In this document: piece by piece, positions 1 to 7,100 of the stretch
How positions within the stretch are numbered: the first letter of the stretch is position 1
How the letters are laid out: each line of letters starts with the position of its first letter
DNA from: Gammaproteobacteria bacterium
Lineage (GTDB): Bacteria > Pseudomonadota > Gammaproteobacteria > Pseudomonadales > Pseudohongiellaceae
Reading direction: 5' to 3'
Length of the DNA stretch: 41,584 nucleotides
Assembly (NCBI GenBank): GCA_030831125.1
Contig: JAURLQ010000079.1
Coordinates: forward strand, 1-41,584
Notes under the pieces: model-generated
The model's input: the letters and a program-made list of their open reading frames with translations, nothing else
Told to the model about the DNA's origin: nothing
Database searches by the model: none
Made by a program: the position numbers and the translations under genes

Positions 1-124
1 ATTGCGTCACGAGCGATGCCAGTACAAGGCGCCAAGGTTTGGGACGAAGGAGCGTACATCAGGTACGTGACTGAGGAGCAATACCGAAGGCAACGCAGTA
101 ATGGCGAGCGTAGTAGCAAGAAAC
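1..124. repeat. REP-like structured intergenic repeat upstream of tRNA-Phe (cut by window edge)
   Basis: No gene is visible in this stretch. It is rich in short repeated words (GAGCG, ACGAAGGAGCG, GCAACGCAG) and can fold. CGTAC at 53-57 pairs with GTACG at 63-67, and ATTGC..GTCAC at 1-10 can pair with GTGAC..GCAAT at about 67-82. The core GAGCGTACAT is shared with the multi-hairpin element between rho and ubiD. It resembles intergenic REP-type repeats of marine gammaproteobacteria from memory. The left end lies outside the window, so its extent is unknown. Confidence 0.4.
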
Positions 125-200
125 GCCCAGATAGCTCAGTCGGTAGAGCAGGGGATTGAAAATCCCCGTGTCGGTGGTTCGATTCCGCCTCTGGGCACCA
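125..200 (+). tRNA. tRNA-Phe (anticodon GAA)
   Basis: A complete 76-nt cloverleaf is present. The acceptor stem GCCCAGA (125-131) pairs perfectly with TCTGGGC (190-196), and the discriminator plus encoded CCA is 197-200. The D arm is AGCTC..GAGCA. The anticodon stem GGGGA/TCCCC (151-155/163-167) encloses loop TTGAAAA with anticodon GAA at 158-160. The T arm carries GGTTCGATTCC. The anticodon and encoded 3' CCA identify an ordinary bacterial tRNA-Phe. Two partial copies of its 3' half follow within about 130 bp. Confidence 0.97.
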
Positions 201-218
201 CTTCTTTTTCCCGACAAC

Positions 219-258
219 GTCGGTGCTTCGAAGTCCGTCCTCTATGGGGCACCACTTC
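219..258 (+). repeat. Degenerate copy of the tRNA-Phe 3' half
   Basis: This stretch aligns to tRNA positions 170-204. It keeps GTCGGTG, TTCGA, CCG, CCTCT and the closing GGGCACCACTTC, with small insertions and substitutions. It includes sequence beyond the CCA end (CACTTC), so the duplicated unit extended past the mature tRNA. It cannot form an acceptor or anticodon stem and is not a functional gene. It may be a remnant of a tandem tRNA array or of an integration event. Confidence 0.6.
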
Positions 259-303
259 CAATAATTATCCCTGCCTACCCAAGGTTTACGCACCTGGATT
301 TCC

Positions 304-326
304 AATCCCCGTGTCGGTGGTTCGAT
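304..326 (+). repeat. Exact 23-bp copy of the tRNA-Phe anticodon-stem/T-arm segment
   Basis: Positions 304-326 are identical to tRNA positions 161-183, from the 3' side of the anticodon loop to the T loop. Identity ends abruptly on both sides. An exact internal tRNA fragment downstream of an intact tRNA is the appearance expected of an attachment-site duplication or of tRNA array decay. No integrase or other mobile gene remains between the copies. Confidence 0.7.
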
Positions 327-428
327 GGACTCACACATCCATCTACTCAAAGTTCGCCCAACCTGCAGCTGTGGTCATCCTGCGCACTCTTTATAAGAGC
401 AAGCACATGATTTTAATCGTCACACCCT

Positions 429-434
429 TATAAT
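429..434 (+). promoter_or_regulatory. Probable -10 box of the cyclase-PilZ gene
   Basis: TATAAT lies 35 bp before the proposed start codon at 470. No good -35 hexamer is found at 16-18 bp spacing, so only the -10 is supported. An AGGA at 458-461 would serve as the ribosome binding site. Confidence 0.4.
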
Positions 435-469
435 AAGACATAACCCGCAGTCAACCCAGGACACATCAA

Positions 470-1501
470 TTGAAACTCAGGGGTACCCCACAGCTTCCGG
501 AAGCCAATTCATTTGAAAACCGGCTGAGACAACGGTTAATGGGCTCTTCTCCTGGATCGTCCGGTCCCGCACTGGTTGATGCCAGCATTTTGATGTGTGA
601 TATCCGCGGGTTTACGCGTCTTTCGGAGAGGTTTACAGCTTCAGAGATATTCGATGTCCTCAATGCCTATTACGCCCGCTTGCTGCCATTGATCGACAAA
701 TACAATGGCACTGTAGACAAGTTTATCGGTGATGCATTGATGGCAGTTTCCCCTGCCCAAACCCCGCAGCAGGTGCTGGATACATTGCGTTGTGCCATAG
801 CCTTGCAGGTGGAGATGGAACTGCTGAATGAGGAATTCGAAAACAGCCTTGTTGACAGCTTGCACATGGGTATAGGCATCAATACCGGCAAAGTAGCTGC
901 CGGGAGTCTGGGTTCTGATCTTTATCGCGAATTCACTGTGATCGGCAGCGAGGTGAATCTCGCTTCCAGAGTTGAATCGTACAGCATGCGCGGGCAGATA
1001 CTGATCAGTGAAAATACCTATTCAATTTGTCACCGGGATATAGAGATAGGCAGTACTTATTATGTATTGCCCAAAGGCAAAACCGAAAAAATCCGGGTAT
1101 TCGAACTGACCGGCATCTCCATGCCTGATTTCCTCCAGGTCCACAGGGTCACCCGCAGGAAATATGTCAGGGTCAATGTCGACCTGAGCCTCAACTTCAA
1201 TATCGTCGAGGGCAAGAACATTACCGACAGGGTTTACGATGCCCGCGTTTTTGATATCAGCTACTGTGGTATGGGCATGTATGTCAAATCCCCACTGGAA
1301 CTGTTGACCGATATACGGGTGTTGCTTTCAATGTCCATTCTGGGCGCAGGAGTTACCGATATTTACGGCAAAATCATGCGCTGTGAGGAAGATGACAAAG
1401 GCTTCCGGCATGGTCTTGAATTCACGGCAATAGATGATCAAACCCACAACGCAATAAAAACTTTCATTGACGCTAACATTGCCAGCAATGACACTTTCTG
1501 A
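470..1501 (+). CDS. Class III adenylate/guanylate cyclase with C-terminal PilZ domain
   Basis: A 343-residue soluble protein with two domains. Residues about 36-215 are a class III nucleotide cyclase catalytic domain. Metal-binding aspartates are visible as D44 in CDIRGF and D88 in FIGDAL. K84 is at the base-selecting lysine position, and N163/R167 in NLASRVE are the transition-state residues, so it looks active and adenylate cyclase-like. Residues about 228-335 are a PilZ domain with both c-di-GMP signatures: RKYVR (R230-R234) and DISYCG (D262, S264, G267). The inferred role is cAMP synthesis controlled by c-di-GMP; product specificity is unproven. The start is TTG, chosen for AGGA eight bases upstream; the next candidate is an ATG at codon 24. 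No transmembrane segment is seen. It stands alone between the tRNA and a convergent small gene. Confidence 0.85.
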   Translation: MKLRGTPQLPEANSFENRLRQRLMGSSPGSSGPALVDASILMCDIRGFTRLSERFTASEIFDVLNAYYARLLPLIDKYNGTVDKFIGDALMAVSPAQTPQQVLDTLRCAIALQVEMELLNEEFENSLVDSLHMGIGINTGKVAAGSLGSDLYREFTVIGSEVNLASRVESYSMRGQILISENTYSICHRDIEIGSTYYVLPKGKTEKIRVFELTGISMPDFLQVHRVTRRKYVRVNVDLSLNFNIVEGKNITDRVYDARVFDISYCGMGMYVKSPLELLTDIRVLLSMSILGAGVTDIYGKIMRCEEDDKGFRHGLEFTAIDDQTHNAIKTFIDANIASNDTF

Positions 1502-1908
1502 GCTGTCTGGTCCGGACAGATTCCTGAAACTCATTCCTTTTCCGGCAACACTGAACAAACACTCATGAAATATGCATTTTTTCCTGGAGTATCCGTTGCT
1601 GCAGATAACTGCATGGCATTGGAGCCGGATCCACCGATCAGTTACACACTTTGTGAAGCATGGATTCAGCGTTGTTTGTAAAGCATGAACGCTGGCAGGT
1701 AACTTCCCTTGCGGAAGCGTTTATCAAAATCGGAAGTTGCACAAACCATGGTGCTGATGCGCAGAACACTCTTGAAGCAAGACTGGCCAGCGAGGAAGCA
1801 GCGAAATAGACAATTGAAAACTTGCAGAACTGCCAGTTTGAAAGGCAGGCAACCCGATTACCGGAGTAGCTGTTGTACAACTGCTCCGGGAACGGGAACA
1901 GGCTCAAC
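1502..1908. other. Gene-poor gap with hairpins and two unconvincing small ORFs
   Basis: No secure gene is present. CTGTC/GACAG (1503-1507/1515-1519) just after the cyclase stop could help end its transcript. A stronger hairpin spans 1861-1889 (CCGGAGTA..TGCTCCGG arms, GTTGT/ACAAC core). CAACTC/GAGTTG (1905-1910/1913-1918) overlaps the stop codon of the minus-strand DUF6447 gene; these two probably end that gene. A 38-codon ORF (1565-1681) begins MKYAFFPG, like the opening of HdrB/CCG-domain proteins, but lacks the cysteine. A 49-codon ORF (1660-1809) follows in another frame. Neither has a clear ribosome binding site. Confidence 0.4.
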
Positions 1909-2133
1909 TCAGGAGTTGGCTGACTCTTCTTTCTTGGGCAGCGGGGTTTCGCTTTCCAGCGCTTTTTTCAGATGCGCTACATATACCTGACGTGCAGTTT
2001 CAAGCGTGGCAGCCTGGGCCTGCAGACGACGCAGTTCATTATCAACAAAGCCCAGATTGGTGAGCTGAGCCCTGGTGTCATTGGACAGCTTGTCGCCGTC
2101 GTAATCAGTACCGTCAATGGTGATTGTGGCCAT
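1909..2133 (-). CDS. DUF6447 family small protein
   Basis: A 74-residue protein that begins MATITIDGTDYDGDKLS, continues with a leucine- and alanine-rich helix (LRRLQAQAATLETAR), and has a charged tail. This architecture and the opening match the DUF6447 family of small proteins common in marine gammaproteobacteria; the function is unknown. An AAGGGG about ten bases upstream of the ATG supports the start. It lies 61 bp downstream of cysQ on the same strand and may share its transcript. The hairpins at 1861-1918 probably terminate it. No signal peptide or metal motif is present. Confidence 0.75.
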   Translation of the reverse strand: MATITIDGTDYDGDKLSNDTRAQLTNLGFVDNELRRLQAQAATLETARQVYVAHLKKALESETPLPKKEESANS

Positions 2134-2194
2134 GGATTTCCCCTTGGAATGGTGAACAATGCGCGCTTTTTACCAGAAACAGAGCATAAAGTCG

Positions 2195-3001
2195 CTATAA
2201 GTCCTGATATTTAAAGGCAGGATCGCCAATTGCAAAGAAAAAGGGATTGAGGATATTTTCCTTGGTGTTGTAGCGATACTCATTGAAACCGGTATCCACC
2301 AGCACACCGCCGGCAGCTTCCAGCACGGCCTGCGCTGCTGCGGTATCCCACTCTGAAGTCAATGCGAGACGGGGATAGATATCGGCAGCCCCTTCTGCCA
2401 CCAGACAGATCTTCAGTGAGCTTCCCATACTGACAAGTTCCAACCCGGGAAAGCGCTTTTCTGCATTCTGCAGCCATTTGTCGAGTACTTCACCCCTGTG
2501 GCTGCGACTGGCCACTACTTTCAATGTTTGCTGGTCAGGCGAAATGGTGCTGGTGGTAATTGCGGCGCGTTTTCCTTGCACTTCTTTCCAGGCACCCGAC
2601 TGCCGGCAGCCTGCATACAGCACATCGAGTACAGGCACAAACACAACTCCCAGCACTGGCACACCATGCTCAACAAGCGCTATGTTGACCGTAAATTCTC
2701 CATTTCGCTTGATGAACTCCTTGGTACCGTCGAGCGGGTCAACCAGCCAGTAGCGTTGCCATTGCCTGCGCTCTTCCCAGGACACATCCCCTGACTCTTC
2801 CGAGAGTACCGGGATTTGAGGCGTCGATGCCTGCAACAGCGCCGAGATACATTGATGTGAGGCCATGTCTGCCCTGGTGAGGGGTGATTCATCATCCTTG
2901 TGCTGAATGCCAAAATCATCTTCAGCGTAGATTTCCAGAATAGCGGCTCCTGCCTTGCGGCTGATTTCGGAGACTGTTTCGACAAGTACTGCTGTATCCA
3001 T
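2195..3001 (-). CDS. cysQ: 3'(2'),5'-bisphosphate nucleotidase CysQ
   Basis: An inositol-monophosphatase-family enzyme of 268 residues. It hydrolyses 3'-phosphoadenosine 5'-phosphate, removing the inhibitory product of sulfate activation. Diagnostic motifs are the metal-binding LSEESGD, then LVDPLDGTKEFI, and near the C terminus SEWDTAAAQAVLEAAGG, all in the expected order and spacing. The start is taken at the second of two adjacent ATGs (3001), five bases after GGAA. An in-frame ATG at 3004 and a TTG at 3016 are alternatives. It is divergent from yrfG with under 100 bp between starts, so both promoters must lie there. The likely cellular location is cytoplasmic or peripheral at the inner membrane. 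Confidence 0.92.
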   Translation of the reverse strand: MDTAVLVETVSEISRKAGAAILEIYAEDDFGIQHKDDESPLTRADMASHQCISALLQASTPQIPVLSEESGDVSWEERRQWQRYWLVDPLDGTKEFIKRNGEFTVNIALVEHGVPVLGVVFVPVLDVLYAGCRQSGAWKEVQGKRAAITTSTISPDQQTLKVVASRSHRGEVLDKWLQNAEKRFPGLELVSMGSSLKICLVAEGAADIYPRLALTSEWDTAAAQAVLEAAGGVLVDTGFNEYRYNTKENILNPFFFAIGDPAFKYQDL

Positions 3002-3038
3002 CATGTTTCCAGTCAAAGCACTGCAAAAGCTGGCACTA

Positions 3039-3044
3039 TATAAT
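3039..3044 (+). promoter_or_regulatory. Probable -10 box for yrfG-hslR
   Basis: A perfect TATAAT occurs in the 97-bp space between divergent cysQ and yrfG, 54 bp before the yrfG start. The -35 region (about 3014-3021) is poor. Position and consensus make it the best candidate promoter for the yrfG-hslR pair. Confidence 0.45.
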
Positions 3045-3098
3045 GCGGGAGCATGCTGGACTACCCTGCATTACAACTGTAAACCGGAGCGCAGTATT

Positions 3099-3752
3099 TT
3101 GGTGAACTGGGAGAATATCGATACCGTGCTGCTGGACATGGACGGCACGCTGCTCGATCTGTATTTCGACAACTATTTCTGGCTGCATTTTCTGCCCGAG
3201 CGCTATGCCAGCCATCATGAATGCTCACTTGAAGAGGCCACCAGCTGGTTGAAGAGCCTGTCTGATTCGCTGCATGGTCATTTGAACTGGTACTGCCTTG
3301 ATCACTGGACAGAGCAATGCGAGATGGACATACATGCCCTCAAGGAAGAAGTGCGTCACCTGATCCGTTTCAAAACCGGCACCAGCGAGTTTCTGGAGTT
3401 TCTGCGTCGCATGAACAAACAGGCAATACTGGTAACCAATGCCCACCCCAAAGCCATGGCGCTCAAAATTCAAAGCTCCGGCTTGCATGACCATCTGGAA
3501 ACCTGCTACAGCTCACACATCTTCAAACTGGCCAAGGAAAATGACGGCTTCTGGGCGGCCCTGCAATCCCATGCCGACCTGGATTACAGCCGCTGTCTGT
3601 TCATAGATGACAGCCTCAATGTATTACGATGTGCTCAACGTGAGGGGTTGCCTTATATCATTCAGGTGTTGCAGCCCGATTCAACGCAGCCTCCCCGTTC
3701 ACCCTCGGAATTTCCCGGCGTGTTGAGCCTGACCGAGTTGATAACTGCATGA
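3099..3752 (+). CDS. yrfG: GMP/IMP nucleotidase YrfG (HAD family)
   Basis: A HAD-superfamily phosphatase of 217 residues, close in length to E. coli YrfG, which dephosphorylates purine nucleoside monophosphates. The nucleophile motif is DTVLLDMDGTLLDL (catalytic D13 and D15), followed by DNYFW typical of YrfG. Motif II is LVTNAHP, motif III lysine lies in KLAKEND, and motif IV is LFIDDS. The TTG start follows GGAG by nine bases; GTG at 3102 is a near alternative. The frame is open back to 2955, but that part overlaps cysQ and has no family similarity. The stop codon overlaps the hslR start as ATGA, so the two genes are translationally coupled. Confidence 0.9.
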   Translation: MVNWENIDTVLLDMDGTLLDLYFDNYFWLHFLPERYASHHECSLEEATSWLKSLSDSLHGHLNWYCLDHWTEQCEMDIHALKEEVRHLIRFKTGTSEFLEFLRRMNKQAILVTNAHPKAMALKIQSSGLHDHLETCYSSHIFKLAKENDGFWAALQSHADLDYSRCLFIDDSLNVLRCAQREGLPYIIQVLQPDSTQPPRSPSEFPGVLSLTELITA

Positions 3753-4186
3753 ACAGGACAGCAGACAAGCCCACCTCTGTGCAGAAAGTGCGCATAGACA
3801 AATGGCTTTGGGCTGCCCGGTTTTTCAAGACCCGCTCACTGGCCAAGTCGGCCATCGAGGGCGGCAAGGTGCACTGCAATGGTGAACGTTGCAAAAGCAG
3901 CAGGGAACTTGAAGTTGGCGCCCTGCTGAAAATACGCCAGGGCTGGGATGAGAAGTCGGTTGTGGTAAAAGTGCTTTCGGACCAGCGCAAGGGAGCACCG
4001 GAAGCTGCCTTGCTGTACGAGGAAACTGCCGAAAGCATTGCAACACGGGAAGCAGCTGCCGCTCAGCGCAAGGTGCTCAATGCATCACTGCAGCCGGAAA
4101 GCGGACGCCCCACCAAACAGGACCGGCGTCGCATCAATCGCTTCAGGCAGGACCTGCATGCATCACAGGACCAGCAAAAAAACTGA
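3749..4186 (+). CDS. hslR: Heat shock protein 15 (Hsp15), S4-domain RNA-binding protein
   Basis: A 145-residue basic protein. Residues about 13-60 form an S4 RNA-binding domain (VRIDKWLWAARFFKTRS then GGKVHCNGERCK), and the C terminus is rich in Lys, Arg and Gln. Hsp15 binds 50S subunits carrying stalled nascent chains and helps recycle them after heat stress. Length and motif order match E. coli HslR. It overlaps the yrfG stop by four bases, the same pairing seen in enterobacteria and pseudomonads. About 210 bp without a gene follow before gshA. Confidence 0.93.
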   Translation: MNRTADKPTSVQKVRIDKWLWAARFFKTRSLAKSAIEGGKVHCNGERCKSSRELEVGALLKIRQGWDEKSVVVKVLSDQRKGAPEAALLYEETAESIATREAAAAQRKVLNASLQPESGRPTKQDRRRINRFRQDLHASQDQQKN

Positions 4187-4394
4187 CCCACATAACCTGG
4201 TTCGGCTTACTGCCAGGCAAGGTGATCCGGGCGTTTACCGCCATTGAGGAAAGCTGTGGCATAATGCCGCCCCTGAAAAAATGCCCGTGTGAATGTCCCT
4301 TATTTTTCAAAAATTTGTGTGTTAAATCCCGGTAATGTAACAAGACCTCTCCGGGTCTCTCCAACGGGACTACGCTCATCATCAGGAATATCCC

Positions 4395-5963
4395 TTGCCG
4401 GAACAACTCAAGCAGAATCTCAGCAAGCTGAAGCAGGACTCCGGCATCAGCTGCCTTGCCCGTATCAGCCACGGCCTGGAAAAGGAAAGTCTTCGTGTAA
4501 ACAGCGAAGGCCATATTGCCATGACACCCCATCCTGCCGGGCTCGGATCTGCGCTCACCCATTCGTGCATCACCACCGATTTTTCAGAAGCACTGATGGA
4601 ATTCATCACGCCGGTTTACCAGAACCCGGCGGAGAGTCTGGCATTTCTGGGCGACATCCATGCATACACCTACAGCCAACTTGAGCCGAATGAGCTGCTG
4701 TGGACTTCAAGCATGCCCTGCATCGTATCCAGGGATGAAGACATTCCTCTGGCACAGTACGGTTCATCCAATATTGGCAAACTCAAGACCCTTTATCGTC
4801 GCGGCCTGGGATATCGCTATGGCCGCACCATGCAGACGATTTCAGGCATTCACTACAATTTTTCCCTGCCTGAAGAATTCTGGGAGCTGTACCACAAGCT
4901 GGCAAATTCTGGTGACAACCTGCAGGAGTTCAGGACTCGCCAGTATTTCGGCCTGATCCGCAATTTCCGTCGCTACAGCTGGCTGTTGCTTTATCTGTAT
5001 GGCGCCTCACCTGCACTGTGCAAGAGCTTTGTGCGCCATAACCAGAACCACGGCCTGGAGAGCTACGACCAGTATTCGCTATACAGTCCTTATGCAACCT
5101 CACTGCGCATGGGCGATCTCGGATATACAAGCAAGGCACAGTCAGAGCTATACATCAGCTATAACAGCCTCCATGAATATGCTGATGGCCTGCTCAAGGC
5201 TATCAAGACACCATATCCGCCCTACTCCCGATTTGTGACTCCTGACGGCCAGCCTGCCCAGATAAATGACAGCGTGCTGCAGATCGAAAACGAGTTCTAC
5301 AGCACCATCAGGCCCAAGCGCATTACCAAAACCGGCCAGCGTCCTGTGCATGCCTTGCGCCAGGAGGGTGTTGAATATATCGAGGTCCGCTGTCTGGATC
5401 TGAACCCTTTCCTTGCAGTGGGCATTGATGAGCCACAGATGCAGTTCCTGAACTGTTTCCTGTTGTTCTGTTTGTTGCGCGCAAGCCCGGCTTCTGACCG
5501 GCTGCAGTATCAGGAAATTGAAGCCAACCTGCAGGCCGTGGTCAAACGGGGCAGAGACCCCAAACTGTTGCTGCAGCGCCATGGCAAGTCGGCAAGCCTC
5601 AGCGACTGGGCCAATGAAATCATGCTTGAAGTGATGGACATTGCCGTCCTGCTTGACGATATCCACCACAGCAGCTCTCATGCAAATGCCACACGCAATG
5701 AGCTTGCCAAGGTTGGCAACCCGGCCCTTACCCCTTCCGCAAAAGTGCTGCAGCGTATGGATGAACTGAAAGTCCCCTATTTCCGGTTTGCCATGGAGCA
5801 GTCGCTTGGCAACAGCGACTACTTCAGAAACAGACCGCTGGATGCATCAGGCATGGAAGGGTTCCGGAAAATGAGTGCTGTATCAAACCTTGAACGGGAA
5901 AGCATTGAGGCAAGCGATACCATGGACTTTGAATCCTATGTGGCAGCACTCAATGCGAGCTGA
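4395..5963 (+). CDS. gshA: Glutamate-cysteine ligase (GshA, type 1)
   Basis: The first enzyme of glutathione synthesis: ATP-dependent joining of cysteine to the gamma-carboxyl of glutamate. The 522 residues match the usual length of the gammaproteobacterial type. Motifs include GLEKESLRV (27-35), TDFSEALMEFITP (61-73) for the glutamate/Mg site, and EYIEVRCLDLNPF in the second half. The start is TTG at 4395, seven bases after AGGA (4384-4387); no ATG suits the family N terminus. The 208 bp upstream carry a CATAAT at about 4258 without a good -35. dsbB begins 64 bp downstream on the same strand; gshB is not in the window. Confidence 0.95.
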   Translation: MPEQLKQNLSKLKQDSGISCLARISHGLEKESLRVNSEGHIAMTPHPAGLGSALTHSCITTDFSEALMEFITPVYQNPAESLAFLGDIHAYTYSQLEPNELLWTSSMPCIVSRDEDIPLAQYGSSNIGKLKTLYRRGLGYRYGRTMQTISGIHYNFSLPEEFWELYHKLANSGDNLQEFRTRQYFGLIRNFRRYSWLLLYLYGASPALCKSFVRHNQNHGLESYDQYSLYSPYATSLRMGDLGYTSKAQSELYISYNSLHEYADGLLKAIKTPYPPYSRFVTPDGQPAQINDSVLQIENEFYSTIRPKRITKTGQRPVHALRQEGVEYIEVRCLDLNPFLAVGIDEPQMQFLNCFLLFCLLRASPASDRLQYQEIEANLQAVVKRGRDPKLLLQRHGKSASLSDWANEIMLEVMDIAVLLDDIHHSSSHANATRNELAKVGNPALTPSAKVLQRMDELKVPYFRFAMEQSLGNSDYFRNRPLDASGMEGFRKMSAVSNLERESIEASDTMDFESYVAALNAS

Positions 5964-6027
5964 TTTTCGCAGAATCCGGTCCTCTGTCGTAGAATCCCAT
6001 ATAAACTGGAACCAGAACTGACTACTC

Positions 6028-6525
6028 ATGAAATATCTCAGCACCCGGCTCGTCTATCTGTACATATTCCTGTTCACGGTTTCCATGATTGCCATTGCGC
6101 TGTACATGGAACATGTCATGATGCTGGAGCCCTGCCCGCTTTGCATCATGCAGCGTGTATTTTTCATCGCAACCGGACTGGCTTCTCTGGCAGCCTTTCT
6201 GCACAACCCGGCAGAGAAGGGAAAATTCATCTATGGACTGACTGCCGCAGGCCTCGCCCTGGCAGGCAGTGGCTTTGCGATTCGCCAGATCTATCTGCAA
6301 CATTTACCGCCCGATGAAATTCCTGCCTGTCTGCCCAGTATCGGTTACATGATAGAAACAGACTTTCCCATGGCAGACATCCTGAAAACCCTTTTCTCAG
6401 GTGATGGCAATTGCGCCGAAGTGCTTTGGGTCGATCCCGTTATCGGTCTCGGCATTCCACAATGGGCGCTGGTTGGCTTTGCCATGCTGGCAGGCACCTG
6501 TGTCTGGCAGGCTATTCGCAAGTAA
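6028..6525 (+). CDS. dsbB: Disulfide bond formation protein B
   Basis: An inner-membrane protein of 165 residues with four predicted transmembrane segments (about 8-28, 41-60, 68-86, 143-162). It reoxidises DsbA in the periplasm and passes electrons to ubiquinone. Both periplasmic cysteine pairs are present: C36-x-x-C39 in EPCPLC, and C101/C129 in the second periplasmic loop. The arginine in MQRV after the first pair is the conserved quinone-site residue. The start is ATG with no clear Shine-Dalgarno. TATAAA at about 6000 may be a -10. It lies next to rsd as in Pseudomonas (dsbH-algQ). No dsbA is in the window. Confidence 0.93.
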   Translation: MKYLSTRLVYLYIFLFTVSMIAIALYMEHVMMLEPCPLCIMQRVFFIATGLASLAAFLHNPAEKGKFIYGLTAAGLALAGSGFAIRQIYLQHLPPDEIPACLPSIGYMIETDFPMADILKTLFSGDGNCAEVLWVDPVIGLGIPQWALVGFAMLAGTCVWQAIRK

Positions 6526-6554
6526 CAACCGGCTTACCGGCAGACAGAAAAAAA

Positions 6555-6584
6555 TTGGCCAAAGTGTAATCGGGCACCTATAGT
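6555..6584 (+). promoter_or_regulatory. Promoter of rsd
   Basis: TTGGCC (6555-6560) and TATAGT (6579-6584) are separated by 18 bp. The predicted transcript start at about 6591 would give a short leader carrying the strong AAGGAAGGAG ribosome binding site before ATG 6612. Confidence 0.6.
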
Positions 6585-6611
6585 GAATTTCCGCAAGGAA
6601 GGAGTTTCACT

Positions 6612-7100
6612 ATGGACCGTGCCAACTTTCTTTCCCGACAAACTGACAGTGGCAACTATGCCTTTGTCGTGAAGCAGTGGCGTGAGCAACGCCTGACTTT
6701 ACGAGACGAACTGGGACAACTTCTTGCGGCAATTGTACTGCCGCTTTCAGGACAGCAATTGCAGGAGCAGGTTACGGAATTCTGCGCCAACCTGCTTGAC
6801 TATGTTTGTGCCGGCCACTTTGTCATTTACCACAATCTGCTTGCATCAGAACCGGCAAACCAGCCTGAAACCAGATTGCTCTGCCGTAAAATCCAGCAGT
6901 ACATAGGCAGCTCTACAGACCAGATACTGCTATTCAACGCCTACTGTGAAGACACAGGAAGAAGCGGTCGCTTCAACAGCAGCCTGGAGCAGGTACTGGG
7001 AAGATTGACCCGGATACTGCTGATGCGCTTTGCGCTTGAAGAGCAGTTGATGGAACTTGGCAATATTGATTCTGTCCGACCGCTTACCCCCTGCGCATGA
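6612..7100 (+). CDS. rsd: Rsd/AlgQ family anti-sigma-70 regulator
   Basis: A 162-residue, mostly helical protein of the Rsd/AlgQ family. These proteins bind region 4 of the housekeeping sigma factor and alter sigma competition; AlgQ also affects alginate and siderophore genes in Pseudomonas. Family features are the N-terminal VVKQWREQRLTL..ELGQLL, the central FCANLLDYVCAGHFVIY, and the late FNAYCEDTGR..RFALEEQLM. A strong AAGGAAGGAG and a recognisable promoter fix the start. The last 17 bp overlap the 3' end of the convergent flavoprotein gene. The assignment to the family is good; which Rsd/AlgQ phenotype applies is not decidable. Confidence 0.85.
   Translation: MDRANFLSRQTDSGNYAFVVKQWREQRLTLRDELGQLLAAIVLPLSGQQLQEQVTEFCANLLDYVCAGHFVIYHNLLASEPANQPETRLLCRKIQQYIGSSTDQILLFNAYCEDTGRSGRFNSSLEQVLGRLTRILLMRFALEEQLMELGNIDSVRPLTPCA

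Noticed and set aside
125-470. Prophage or integrative island next to tRNA-Phe
   Set aside because: Despite the tRNA fragments, no integrase, phage or plasmid gene is present on either side.
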